A stretch of DNA of 64,000 bases, taken from Caccovicinus sp964425595. GTDB taxonomy: Bacteria > Bacillota > Clostridia > Lachnospirales > Lachnospiraceae. The stretch's first letter is position 1; the number at the start of each line of letters is the position of its first letter. Under the pieces are notes generated by a model. It worked only from the letters and a program-made list of their open reading frames with translations, had not been told where the DNA came from and searched no databases. The stretch is taken from positions 46,835 through 110,834 of the forward strand of contig CAYRMW010000001.1 of NCBI GenBank assembly GCA_964425595.1, given 5' to 3'. Below are positions 18,916-28,032 of the stretch, in pieces. A program made the translations under genes and the position numbers.

Positions 18916-18925
<10 letters not shown>
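15365..18925 (-). CDS. smc: Chromosome partition protein SMC
   Basis: The condensin ATPase that compacts and separates chromosomes. 1,186 residues in the canonical order: Walker A GPNGSGKSNV near 32-41, a long coiled coil, a hinge near 500-660, a second coiled coil, then the ABC signature LSGGEKALTAIALL and Walker B PFCLLDEIEAALDD near the C terminus. Length is typical. The start overlaps the end of rnc by 10 bases, indicating coupling. It works with ScpA and ScpB, which are not in the window. Confidence 0.97.
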
Positions 18926-19614
<689 letters not shown>

Positions 19615-19704
19615 AACCTTTCCTCCCTCATCCAATTTCACGCAACATACGTACAAAAGAGGGCGCCCCAGAGATCTGCGACTGCCCCCTCTCATTCCGT
19701 TTGA

Positions 19705-19935
19705 TCAATTCATCGCATTCCGGATCGCCTCTACGGCATCCCCCACCGTCACGATCTTTTCGGCCGTCTCACTGGGGATTTCGATGTCAAACTCCTCCTC
19801 GATCCCCATAACGATCTGAAACACGTCCAGAGAATCTGCACCTAGATCATCCACGAAGGTGGAAGCCATCGTAATTTCCTGCGGCTCCAGATTCAATACC
19901 TCCGCAATAATTCCCTGCAATTTTTCAAACTCCAT
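19705..19935 (-). CDS. acpP: Acyl carrier protein
   Basis: Carries growing fatty acyl chains. 76 residues, acidic, with the phosphopantetheine serine in the GADSLDVFQ motif (Ser35 by count). It lies 15 bases after plsX on the same strand, the common plsX-acpP order, so the two are probably one transcript. Confidence 0.96.
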   Translation of the reverse strand: MEFEKLQGIIAEVLNLEPQEITMASTFVDDLGADSLDVFQIVMGIEEEFDIEIPSETAEKIVTVGDAVEAIRNAMN

Positions 19936-19950
19936 AAATACATTCCCCTC

Positions 19951-20955
19951 CTACTCCTGTTCCGCGTTAAGACTTTCGCTGATCTTTTCGTTGATGCCCT
20001 GCTCCTTAAACGTGACGCACTGGATGATCGAATTCTTCACTTCATTGGCTTTGGAATTTCCGTGGGTCTTGACCACCAGGCCATTCAAACCCAAAAGCGG
20101 AGCTCCGCCATAGCGGCTGGCATCAAACGATTTCAGCGTCGTCTTCAGGGCCGGTTTTACCAACAGCGCGCCGATCTTGCTGCGAAGATCGCTCATCATC
20201 GCGCCCTTCACCTGGGAAAGCAGCACCGCGCCCACGCCCTCATACAGCTTCAGGATCACGTTCCCCACAAAGGCTTCACAGACGATCACGTCCGCTCCGC
20301 CGTGAGGGATCTCCCGCGCCTCGATGCTGCCGACGAAATGGATATCCCTGCACGCCTTAAGTAAAGGGAAGGTCTCTTTGACCAGCGCATTCCCCTTCTC
20401 CTCTTCCGCTCCGATGTTGACAATAGCGACGCGGGGCTTCTTTACCTGCATGACATGCTCCATATAGATCGAACCCATCCGCGCAAACTGCACCAGATGG
20501 GAAGGTCTGGCGTCCACATTCGCTCCGCAGTCGATCAGCAGAGATACCCCCTTCTCGGTGGGGATAAGCGGGGCCAACGGCGGTCTCTCCACCCCCTTGC
20601 TTCTTCCCACGATCACCTGGCCTCCCACTAAAATCGCGCCCGAACTGCCGGCGGACACAAACGCGTCCGCTTCCTTCTTCTTGACCAGATTCATGCCCAC
20701 CACAATGGACGAATCCTTCTTCTTCCGGATGGCGTTGACCGGCGGCTCTTCCGTAGCGATCACCTCGGTGGCGTTGACCACCCGGATCCTATCCTCTTCG
20801 TAAGTATGCCTGGCAAGCTCCGCTCTGACTGTATCTTCTTTCCCCACTAAAAGCACCTGGATCCCAGGCTGGGCGTTTACCGCATCGACCGCTCCGGCAA
20901 CCATCTCTCCCGGCGCGTAATCGCCGCCCATCGCATCGACCGCGACCTTAATCAT
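19951..20955 (-). CDS. plsX: Phosphate acyltransferase PlsX
   Basis: Makes acyl-phosphate from acyl-ACP for phospholipid synthesis. 334 residues starting VAVDAMGGDYAPGEMV, the family N terminus, with the conserved SAGSSGAILVGG segment near 100. ATG at 20955 with GGGGGAA upstream. It is the first gene of the plsX-acpP-rnc-smc-ftsY run and has a good promoter about 110 bases upstream. In many Firmicutes rpmF lies directly before plsX; here rpmF is 17.6 kb away. Confidence 0.96.
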   Translation of the reverse strand: MIKVAVDAMGGDYAPGEMVAGAVDAVNAQPGIQVLLVGKEDTVRAELARHTYEEDRIRVVNATEVIATEEPPVNAIRKKKDSSIVVGMNLVKKKEADAFVSAGSSGAILVGGQVIVGRSKGVERPPLAPLIPTEKGVSLLIDCGANVDARPSHLVQFARMGSIYMEHVMQVKKPRVAIVNIGAEEEKGNALVKETFPLLKACRDIHFVGSIEAREIPHGGADVIVCEAFVGNVILKLYEGVGAVLLSQVKGAMMSDLRSKIGALLVKPALKTTLKSFDASRYGGAPLLGLNGLVVKTHGNSKANEVKNSIIQCVTFKEQGINEKISESLNAEQE

Positions 20956-21058
20956 GTCCGGTTCCCCCTTCGGCTATCTGATCTCATCAATAAATCCTGC
21001 AAATAACGGTTCGGGCTGGAAATAAACGGTAAAAACCGCGCTGCCCTGAACAGTTACT

Positions 21059-21087
21059 AATATACTAAATATCATGGTATAAATCAA
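21059..21087 (-). promoter_or_regulatory. Promoter of plsX operon
   Basis: On the minus strand TTGATT (21087-21082), 17 bases, TATATT (21064-21059). The -10 is embedded in two close TTAGTA repeats (TTAGTATATTAGTAAC), a possible lipid-regulator operator resembling half of a FapR-type box; that identity is weak. Confidence 0.6.
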
Positions 21088-21104
21088 TATCCTTTTTTCA
21101 CGGC

Positions 21105-21143
21105 AAAGACACCGGACAGCGCCTGCGCCCTGCCGGTGTCTTT
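21105..21143. terminator. Terminator between the small membrane gene and plsX
   Basis: Perfect 11-base-pair stem, AAAGACACCGG (21105-21115) with CCGGTGTCTTT (21133-21143). Five T follow on the plus strand and three on the minus strand. It would end transcription from the 101-residue membrane gene and insulate plsX. Confidence 0.7.
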
Positions 21144-21161
21144 TTGCCGGTGATCTGTCTG

Positions 21162-21467
21162 CTACATCCGGATCACTTTCCGGATCAGGGAAAGGCCTGC
21201 GCCGGACACGCAGCAGAACAGAAGAATATCGCGGTTTCGGTTTAATACCGCAAAAAAAGTCTGTATCCCTCCGGCGACACCATGCCACGCAAAACCGCTC
21301 ACCGGAACCAGATCAATGGCGTAGCGCACGATAAAAAACGCAGCACCGCATAACACAAAGGGGATCAGCCCCCGGCCTGTATCGTACAGCCTGAGCCTGT
21401 CTTCTCCGCCGCTCGCTTTCCTGGGCATTCGGTCTTTCATCATATCACACTTTTTCCGGAAAGTCAT
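21162..21467 (-). CDS. Small membrane protein of unknown function
   Basis: 101 residues starting at an ATG with GCGGAG upstream. A basic, hydrophilic first 30 residues is followed by two predicted membrane segments (about 35-55 and 78-96). I recognise no family. It is followed by a strong terminator and preceded by a hairpin with a T-run, so it may be a single-gene transcript. It lies at the edge of the accessory block. Confidence 0.55.
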   Translation of the reverse strand: MTFRKKCDMMKDRMPRKASGGEDRLRLYDTGRGLIPFVLCGAAFFIVRYAIDLVPVSGFAWHGVAGGIQTFFAVLNRNRDILLFCCVSGAGLSLIRKVIRM

Positions 21468-21529
21468 AAATTCTCCGCAGAATTGAAATTCTTTTCACGC
21501 TTTTAAAACGCTCCGATACAATCGAAAAA

Positions 21530-21551
21530 AGAAGCCAATCCGCTGACTTCT
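21530..21551 (-). terminator. Hairpin with T-run overlapping the recombinase promoter
   Basis: On the minus strand AGAAGTCA, a six-base loop, TGGCTTCT (one G-U pair) and then six T (21530-21525). It looks like an intrinsic terminator on the minus strand, or an operator for the recombinase, because TATAAT at 21553-21558 on the plus strand starts two bases beyond it and no -35 hexamer is visible. Confidence 0.4.
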
Positions 21552-21595
21552 GTATAATCTATCATCTTATTATTTGTCAAAAGGAGGAAATGTCT

Positions 21596-22192
21596 ATGGA
21601 ACCAAAAACTTACGGATATGTACGCGTCTCCTCAAGAGACCAGAATGAAGCGCGCCAGCTGGACATCCTGACCGCATATCCGATCCCGCGGAAAAATATC
21701 TTCGTGGACAAAAAAAGCGGCAAGGATTTCGAACGCCCGGCCTGGCACAAAATGCTGAACACGCTGCAGAGGGGCGATCTCGTCGTCGTCAAGTCCATCG
21801 ACCGTCTGGGCCGGAATTACGATGATATTCTTGAGCAATGGCAGCTCCTCACCAAAGAGATGGGTGTCCATATACAGATCCTTGACATGCCCCTTCTGGA
21901 CACCCGGACAAAGAGCAAAGACCTGACTGGTACCTTCATCGCTGATCTGGTCCTGCAGATCCTTTCTTATGTAGCCCAGACCGAGAGAGAGAACATCCGG
22001 CAGCGCCAGATCGAAGGGATCGCGTCCGCCAAAGCCCGCGGCATCCGCTTCGGCCGAAACGAACGGCAGATCCCGGAATTTGAAACAAGCGTGACCCTCT
22101 GGGAACACCAGGTGATCACCGCCGCGGAAGCCGCCAGACGGTGCGGCCTTTCCCGCCAGGGATTCTATAAGCGTGTGAACCGCTACCGCTAA
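21596..22192 (+). CDS. Serine recombinase (resolvase/invertase family)
   Basis: Catalyses site-specific DNA strand exchange through a serine-DNA link. 198 residues. The N-terminal catalytic domain has the nucleophile in YVRVSS, the arginines in SIDRLGRNYDD, and the E helix RENIRQRQIEGI; a C-terminal helix-turn-helix covers about 165-197 (AAEAARRCGLSRQGFYKRV). The ATG at 21596 has AGGAGG eight bases upstream; an ATG at 21590 is too close. Small size fits a resolvase/invertase, not a large phage integrase. No inverted repeats, transposase or invertible segment was found beside it. It sits at the plsX edge of the accessory block. Confidence 0.9.
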   Translation: MEPKTYGYVRVSSRDQNEARQLDILTAYPIPRKNIFVDKKSGKDFERPAWHKMLNTLQRGDLVVVKSIDRLGRNYDDILEQWQLLTKEMGVHIQILDMPLLDTRTKSKDLTGTFIADLVLQILSYVAQTERENIRQRQIEGIASAKARGIRFGRNERQIPEFETSVTLWEHQVITAAEAARRCGLSRQGFYKRVNRYR

Positions 22193-22201
22193 GCCTGCTG
22201 C

Positions 22202-22245
22202 AGGCAGAAAAAGAGAACTCCTCCCGGAAATCTCTCTTTCTGCCT
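22202..22245. terminator. Bidirectional terminator between recombinase and deacetylase genes
   Basis: Fifteen-base arms with a single mismatch (22202-22216 and 22231-22245), AGGCAGAAAAAGAGA against TCTCTCTTTCTGCCT. It lies between the convergent 3' ends of the recombinase and the carbohydrate operon. Arms are A- or T-rich inside, but no clear T-run follows. Confidence 0.55.
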
Positions 22246-22254
22246 GTTCCTCTA

Positions 22255-23067
22255 TTATGCCGGGATCACCATGGTCTGGCCGCCCTTAATCTCCATGATC
22301 CTGCCGTCCGCGTCGATCCAGACGCTGAGCGCAGACGGATTATAGACCAGGTCTCCGTCCACGGTGAATTTCAGATTCTTCGCGGCATGCATATAATCGA
22401 CGATCTGGATATTGGTAGCGTACCAGATATCCGGCCGGTTTCCCGCCATCTGGCAAAACTCCTCCATCATATCCCAGTTGTTGTCCTTGGGGAACTCATA
22501 GCTGTGCCCCCAGACATACATCATATAGAGGTACTGGGTCTTATGCAGATCGACAAAGCGCGCCCCGTCCTCAAGGAGCTGGTGATTGTGGTGACAGGTG
22601 GCCTTCCACAGCAGGAAATTCTCCGGCATGGCAAAATCATGCGTGTCGCCGACCACCCGGCAGTATTCGATCCCAAGCGCGGGAAGCATATTCACGATCT
22701 CCTGGTTGTAGGAGCCGTTGGGATAGGACATCCCCCGGACGGGCACTCCGGCCACCCGCTCCAAAAAGCGGCGGTCCTCCAGAACCTGCAGCGCCACATG
22801 GGGGAGCGGGCAGCGGGCAATCGTCGGATGGAGGACCGTATGGCAGGAAATCTCATGTCCCCGGTAAAGCGCCGTCCATTCCTCCGGTTTGATCCGGATG
22901 TCCTGATCGATCAGGCCGGAATTCAGGTGAAACGTCCCTTTAATCCCGTAACGGTTAAACATGGCCACCAGCTCTCTGTCCTCCAGTTTCCCGTCATCAT
23001 AGCTCATGGTCAGCACCTTATGCTTCCCTCCCGGGAAACAGATATAAATCTTTCTCATCAATTCCAT
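22255..23067 (-). CDS. NodB-like polysaccharide deacetylase
   Basis: Probable CE4-type carbohydrate deacetylase of 270 residues without a signal peptide. The first motif reads TMSYDDG instead of the usual TFDDG, followed by GIKGTFHLNSG; the metal-binding motif is HEISCHTVLHP near residue 70. The ATG at 23067 has GGAGGGAG upstream; longer starts overlap the YesL gene. It is the last gene of the operon, 16 bases after the YesL gene. It presumably acts inside the cell on imported oligosaccharides; this is inferred from the absence of export signals. Confidence 0.8.
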   Translation of the reverse strand: MELMRKIYICFPGGKHKVLTMSYDDGKLEDRELVAMFNRYGIKGTFHLNSGLIDQDIRIKPEEWTALYRGHEISCHTVLHPTIARCPLPHVALQVLEDRRFLERVAGVPVRGMSYPNGSYNQEIVNMLPALGIEYCRVVGDTHDFAMPENFLLWKATCHHNHQLLEDGARFVDLHKTQYLYMMYVWGHSYEFPKDNNWDMMEEFCQMAGNRPDIWYATNIQIVDYMHAAKNLKFTVDGDLVYNPSALSVWIDADGRIMEIKGGQTMVIPA

Positions 23068-23083
23068 CTGAAACTCTCCCTCC

Positions 23084-23746
23084 TTAACGCTCCTCATTCG
23101 CGCCGTGTGCTTCCGCCACATATCGGTCCAGTATCCTGGCCAGCTTCAGGCTGTTTACCACAAAAAGCAGCGGCACGCCAAAGATCGTAAAAAGTACCGC
23201 CAGCTGCGGGATAAACGCGATGGAAACGACGGCCACCACAACGATGACGATATCCAGCGCCAGCATAACCGAAGTGTCCCGCAGGTTGCCCATGGCGATA
23301 AAGAACGTGTTTTTCACCGTCTGCAGAGGCGGATCGTCAAACCTGGCCAGCACGGCCCAGAGATAGATCATCAAAACCAGGTAAATGATGGTCAGAAAGC
23401 CCAGCGCAGAATACATCACCAGGTTGAACAGATTGCTCTCTTCCAGCTTATACAGGCAGAGATAGAAATCCAGTCCAAGCAAACAGCCGATCACCGTAAA
23501 TACGATTCCCAGCAGGAGACCTTCCTTAAAATTCTCACGAAAGGACTTAAAAAACAGGCTCCATACATTCCGCCCTTCATCTTTCACGATCTTTTTCATC
23601 GCCACATAATGCGCTGCCGTCGTCGCCGGCCCGATGGTGACGATCGGGATACAGCAGATCAGCCACAGGATATGAAGCACGATCATGTCAAACAACGCAC
23701 TCAACAAGCGCCACAACGGGCCGTTAACATCAAACATACTGTCCAT
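23084..23746 (-). CDS. YesL-family (DUF624) membrane protein
   Basis: 220 residues with five or so predicted membrane helices and the family's N-terminal pattern PLWRLLSALFDMIVLHILWLICCIPIVTIG (quoted as two parts: PLWRLLSALFDM, then LHILWLICCIPIVTIG). YesL proteins recur in loci for plant cell-wall sugars such as rhamnogalacturonan, but their activity is not known. It begins five bases after the ABC exporter stop, with only a weak GCAGG site, so translation is probably coupled. Confidence 0.8.
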   Translation of the reverse strand: MDSMFDVNGPLWRLLSALFDMIVLHILWLICCIPIVTIGPATTAAHYVAMKKIVKDEGRNVWSLFFKSFRENFKEGLLLGIVFTVIGCLLGLDFYLCLYKLEESNLFNLVMYSALGFLTIIYLVLMIYLWAVLARFDDPPLQTVKNTFFIAMGNLRDTSVMLALDIVIVVVAVVSIAFIPQLAVLFTIFGVPLLFVVNSLKLARILDRYVAEAHGANEER

Positions 23747-23751
23747 GCCTG

Positions 23752-25539
23752 CTATCTTATCGCCATCTGAAGCCGCTCCATCTCATAGAATTCCCCTTTC
23801 AGGTCCATCAGCTCCCGATAGCTTCCCTCCTCTCTGATTTTTCCTTTGTCCAAAACGACGATCCGGTCCGCGCCTCTGACCGTGGACAGCCGATGCGCCA
23901 CAATAAATGTGGTCCGTCCCTGGATCAGCCGGTCCAGGGCGTCCTGGATCTCCTTTTCCGAAATGGTGTCCAGGGCAGAGGTGGCCTCATCCAGGATGAT
24001 CACGCGCGGATCGCGGATGATGGCCCGGGCGATGGAGATCCTCTGGCGCTGGCCGCCGCTTAAGTTCGCCCCGTGCTCCTCGATCATGGTATCCAGCCCG
24101 TTCGGCAGCTTGGCGATCACCGATTTTAAATTCGCCGCCTCCACCGCATGGGCAATCTGCTCTTCCGTCACCTTTTCCAAACCATAGACAATGTTTTCCC
24201 GAACCGTCCCCGTAAACAGGATCGGCGTCTGCGGCACCACGGAAATAAACCGGCGGTAACTTTGCAGGTTTAAGTCATTCACATCGTGGCCATCGATCAA
24301 AAGCTTGCCGTCCGTCGGCGTGATAAAACCGATCACCAGATTGAGCGCCGTGGTCTTGCCCGAACCGGATTCGCCCACCAGCGCGATAGTTTCTCCCTTC
24401 TTCACTTCCAGATTGAACCCGTTTAACACCGGTTCTTCCGCATCCCGGTAGGAAAACTTCACGTTCCGGAAAGAATAATTCCCTTCCAGGCTCTCAAGCT
24501 CTGTCTTTCCCGCGTTATGCTCCACATCGTCGGAGACCAGGACCTCGCCGATCGAAGAGACCGATTCCAGGCCTTTGGTTAAGATGGGAAGGAGATTGAT
24601 CAGCGAGGTAAACTGGTTCACCACCGTAGTAAAGCTGGACTGGTAAAAAGTTACGTCGCCGATCTTGATCAGGCCGTTCAGCGCCATAAACCCGGAAAAC
24701 CCAAGGCAGATGGCCTGGAAAAACTGGAAGACGCACCAGCTCACCGCGCCGAAATGTGCCTGGATCATATCCAGACGGTAGCCCCGGTCCGCCGTCTCCT
24801 CCAGCTGGCCCTTGATCTTTGCGACCTCCTTCTTCTCCAGCGCATGCGCCCTGGTGACCGGAACCAGCTCCACCATCTCCATGACCCTGGCGCTGGTCTC
24901 CTCCATCTCCCGGCGAAACGCCCGGTTCTCCTTGTGAATCCGCCGGCGGAAGGCCACCACCGTCACCGCTGCCACCGGCGCCACCAGGATGAAGAACAGC
25001 AGGATGATCCGGTTTTTGACCGCGGTGATGGAGAGGGTGATGATCAGATTCATCATGATGTTCATCAGGTTCACGAAAAGCTGGGAAGACAGTGTCTCCA
25101 CCGCCTCCACATCCCGGATGATCTTCGACTGCAGACGTCCAGACTGGGTCTCCATATGATAGGGGATGGACAGCTCCTGGAGCTTGCGCACCAGCGCACC
25201 CCTGAGCCCGGCCTCCGTCTGGCGGATCACCCGGTTCTTATAGGTATTGTGCAGCCAGTTTGCCGGGAGGTGGATCACCAGCAGAAAAAGCCAGATGCCC
25301 ACATTCAGCACAATGGCACGCACCGCCGTATCTCCTCCCTCCAGGACGCCGTTGATCACATTGGCAATCAGCAGCGAGGCAAAAAGGCTGGGAGAATGTT
25401 TGATCACAAAAAAGAGGGTGGAAATCAGAAATTTATGATACTGCCCGCGGTAAAACCCCATCAGGACCAGGGCCGAATTATCTCCGTATTTCTGATAACA
25501 CCGGATAAAACGCTGTTCTGTCTCTTCATACTTATCCAT
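23752..25539 (-). CDS. ABC exporter-type half transporter
   Basis: A 595-residue fused membrane and ATPase protein. Six membrane helices lie in residues about 25-310. The nucleotide-binding domain has GESGSGKTT (about 388), the signature LSGGQRQRIS and Walker B VIILDEATSALD. It would act as a homodimer because no second half transporter is adjacent. Its place among glycan-degrading genes suggests export of, or defence against, something linked to that diet, but substrate is not readable. ATG at 25539 with AGGAGT. Confidence 0.88.
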   Translation of the reverse strand: MDKYEETEQRFIRCYQKYGDNSALVLMGFYRGQYHKFLISTLFFVIKHSPSLFASLLIANVINGVLEGGDTAVRAIVLNVGIWLFLLVIHLPANWLHNTYKNRVIRQTEAGLRGALVRKLQELSIPYHMETQSGRLQSKIIRDVEAVETLSSQLFVNLMNIMMNLIITLSITAVKNRIILLFFILVAPVAAVTVVAFRRRIHKENRAFRREMEETSARVMEMVELVPVTRAHALEKKEVAKIKGQLEETADRGYRLDMIQAHFGAVSWCVFQFFQAICLGFSGFMALNGLIKIGDVTFYQSSFTTVVNQFTSLINLLPILTKGLESVSSIGEVLVSDDVEHNAGKTELESLEGNYSFRNVKFSYRDAEEPVLNGFNLEVKKGETIALVGESGSGKTTALNLVIGFITPTDGKLLIDGHDVNDLNLQSYRRFISVVPQTPILFTGTVRENIVYGLEKVTEEQIAHAVEAANLKSVIAKLPNGLDTMIEEHGANLSGGQRQRISIARAIIRDPRVIILDEATSALDTISEKEIQDALDRLIQGRTTFIVAHRLSTVRGADRIVVLDKGKIREEGSYRELMDLKGEFYEMERLQMAIR

Positions 25540-25550
25540 CGTCTGTACTC

Positions 25551-26231
25551 CTACGAAACGTCAAGTCCCCGGTTTTCTTCACGGGGGATCCGGCTGGTCA
25601 GGAGACCGGAATAAGGCTCGCCCAGCTTCTCAAGCTCGCCGCAGAGCAGATCCGCCATCAGGACCGCTCCCTCCGGCTTCAAGTGGGTATTGTCCTTCGG
25701 CCACATAAAATATGCCCTGGAGACGATATCGCCCATCTGCGCCAGGTAACGTTCAGTGATCGCCGTCATGTCAATGACCGGAACGCCGGCCTCTTTCCCC
25801 GTCCGGCGCACCGCGTCCGGATAGGGGCCGTGACTCCCGGGCAGGAAATTGCCCTTCTCGTCAAAAAGCCTTCTGGCGATCGGCGTGATCAGCAGCGGGT
25901 AAGCGCCCTTTTCTCTTGCCACATCAATAAACTTCAGCAGATTTTCCCGGAAAGTGGTATCCGGATCCGTGTGTCTGGCCGGATCAGCCTTCTCGTCATT
26001 ATGCCCGAACTGAACAAAAAGAAAATCCCCCTCCCGGATCTCTGCGGCGATCCGGGCCAGACGGCCCTCATCAATGAAGGATTTGGTACTCCGCCCGTTC
26101 TGGGCGAAGCTGCGCATGTCGACCCCATCCTTCAAAAACAGAAGCATGGCCTGCGCGATCCCGGTCTGTGGATAAGCGTCGATTTTATTGAATTTCACCG
26201 TGCTGTCTCCAGCGTAAAAGATTGCTGCCAT
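25551..26231 (-). CDS. SGNH acetylesterase, rhamnogalacturonan acetylesterase type (CE12)
   Basis: Removes acetyl groups from pectic oligosaccharides. 226 residues with the SGNH blocks in order: GDST near residue 8, NGRSTKSF, GHND near 74 and DNTHL near 185 with the catalytic Asp and His. No signal peptide, so cytosolic. It starts inside the end of the ankyrin-GH43 gene (47-base overlap) and has no good ribosome site, so it is probably translationally coupled. Confidence 0.85.
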   Translation of the reverse strand: MAAIFYAGDSTVKFNKIDAYPQTGIAQAMLLFLKDGVDMRSFAQNGRSTKSFIDEGRLARIAAEIREGDFLFVQFGHNDEKADPARHTDPDTTFRENLLKFIDVAREKGAYPLLITPIARRLFDEKGNFLPGSHGPYPDAVRRTGKEAGVPVIDMTAITERYLAQMGDIVSRAYFMWPKDNTHLKPEGAVLMADLLCGELEKLGEPYSGLLTSRIPREENRGLDVS

Positions 26232-28032
26232 TTACATATACCCCGTACATCGCTCCCGTGAAGCGTTTTCCCTTGACCAGGCCCTCTGAGCAGATGCTGG
26301 TCACCCTGTCCCATGTCCACAGAAGCTGATCATTGTAATAGAATTCCCGTTTCAGTCCGCTGGTTTTCACGGCAAACCGGCATTTGCCCGAAAAAACCGC
26401 CGGCAAAGTTTCCCGGCGCACGTACCGGTCATCTACATACTCCGCCGCGAAGACCTCGTCCTTCGTCACACCGAATTTCACATATGTATTTTCATCATAA
26501 TAAAGAGTCATCCCTGCATCCGAGACAAATGCCCCGTCCCCGTCTCCTAGCCATTCCATCATAAACGAGACCGAAAAAGCAAAATCCGGCTGACACCGGA
26601 GCAAAAGGCTCCGGCAGTCTCTGCTGCACAGATCCTGTCCGTCCCCGCAGATCTCGATCCAGCCGTCCGGGCAGAATCGGATCCGTTCCGGATCGATCGT
26701 TCTTGGCGACATCCAGCCTGTTTGCTCTTCCTTTTCAGCCGGGAAACAGCTGTCCGGCGCGCCGCCTTCGTCCTCCTGCCGCGCGGCCGCTACCCCGAAG
26801 GGCAGCGCAGCCATGTACGAAGGCCCTTTTCCCTGATTGATCACCGGCCATCCGTCCGGCGTCCAGACGATCTCATCCAGACAGGTCTCCCGGCCCAGCA
26901 TTCCCCACGTCCCTTCCAGGAACCGGGAGCACAGATAGACGATGTACCATCGGCCGTCCGGCGTCTGTACCGGTTTTCCATGGCCGCAGCACTGGATCGG
27001 CGCGATCGCATCCCTCTGCGTCATGATGGGATTGTAGGGGCAGTCCTCATACGGCCCGGTAAGGCTTCGGGAACGCGCCACCGTGATCATGTGGCCCTTT
27101 CCCGTGCCGCCTTCCGCCAGGAAACAGTAGTAATACCCGTCCTTCTTCAGAAGATGCGGGCCCTCCGGCGCGTGGCCGGAATGGCCGTACCAGATCATCG
27201 AGGGTTCGGACAGGATCTCCCGGCCGTCCGGCGAGATCTCCATGATCCTTGCCCCGCGGTTTAACAGCATATATCGTCTTCCGTCATCATCCGTAAAGAT
27301 GGAGGGATCGATCCCCAGCACATTGTGGATCACCGGGGTATCGTACGGTCCCTCCGGCCGGGCCGCGCTGGTCACCATCTGCGTCTGGATGTACGGCGCA
27401 TCGTCATTGTTGCGCAGCGTGGCGCAAACGTAGAACCGCCCCCGGTCATAACTGATATCCGGCGCCCAGAATCCCCGGCCGCCTTCCAGCCCGCCCAGAT
27501 GCTCCTCGGCCCATTCCCTGTCCGTCACCACGTGACCGATGACCTGCCAGTGCACCAGATCGCGTGAATGGGAGATCGGGATACAGGGAAAATAAACGAA
27601 GCTGGAGTTGACCATGTAATAATCCTCGCCCACCCGGACGATGCTGGGATCGGCGTGCATGCCGCGGCACACCGGATTCCGGTAACACGCATCCGGACCG
27701 AAGCCGCAGACCCAGCGGAAATAGGCCCGGACCCGGTCAGCCTGCTCATCTTTCTGCGGAAGCTTCTCCGCTTCATCATAGGGAGTGACCATGTGGAGGT
27801 TAGCCCAGGTGGGGCTCATGCCGCAGATCTCCGTCAGATAGCGGACCACCTCCGCGTTTCCCCCGCGAACCGCGTAATGGAGCAGGCTGTTCCCCTCCCG
27901 GTCGCAGTCTTCTATATTAAAGGAACGGTCAACCAGTGTCTTTACGGTTTCCAGATCACCTGCAAGCGCCGCCCCAAAAGCCGCTTTAGCAGCCGCTTCG
28001 GTCTTCGATGTGTACAAAATCATACCGGCCAT
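26185..28032 (-). CDS. GH43 glycosidase with N-terminal ankyrin repeats
   Basis: About 615 residues. Residues about 10-75 hold ankyrin repeats (the GNSLLHYAVRGGNAEVVRYL stretch is a full repeat). Then comes a five-bladed GH43 propeller from about 120: HADPSIVRVG with the general-base Asp, GIDPSIFTDDDG and APEGPHLLKKDG with the catalytic Glu; the C terminus is a beta-sandwich like that of beta-xylosidases. No signal peptide. GH43 enzymes release arabinose or xylose. Start uncertain: ATG at 28032 is three bases after GGAGG, ATG at 28023 twelve. It overlaps the upstream GH43 gene by 47 bases. Confidence 0.85.
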   Translation of the reverse strand: MAGMILYTSKTEAAAKAAFGAALAGDLETVKTLVDRSFNIEDCDREGNSLLHYAVRGGNAEVVRYLTEICGMSPTWANLHMVTPYDEAEKLPQKDEQADRVRAYFRWVCGFGPDACYRNPVCRGMHADPSIVRVGEDYYMVNSSFVYFPCIPISHSRDLVHWQVIGHVVTDREWAEEHLGGLEGGRGFWAPDISYDRGRFYVCATLRNNDDAPYIQTQMVTSAARPEGPYDTPVIHNVLGIDPSIFTDDDGRRYMLLNRGARIMEISPDGREILSEPSMIWYGHSGHAPEGPHLLKKDGYYYCFLAEGGTGKGHMITVARSRSLTGPYEDCPYNPIMTQRDAIAPIQCCGHGKPVQTPDGRWYIVYLCSRFLEGTWGMLGRETCLDEIVWTPDGWPVINQGKGPSYMAALPFGVAAARQEDEGGAPDSCFPAEKEEQTGWMSPRTIDPERIRFCPDGWIEICGDGQDLCSRDCRSLLLRCQPDFAFSVSFMMEWLGDGDGAFVSDAGMTLYYDENTYVKFGVTKDEVFAAEYVDDRYVRRETLPAVFSGKCRFAVKTSGLKREFYYNDQLLWTWDRVTSICSEGLVKGKRFTGAMYGVYVNGSNLLRWRQHGEIQ

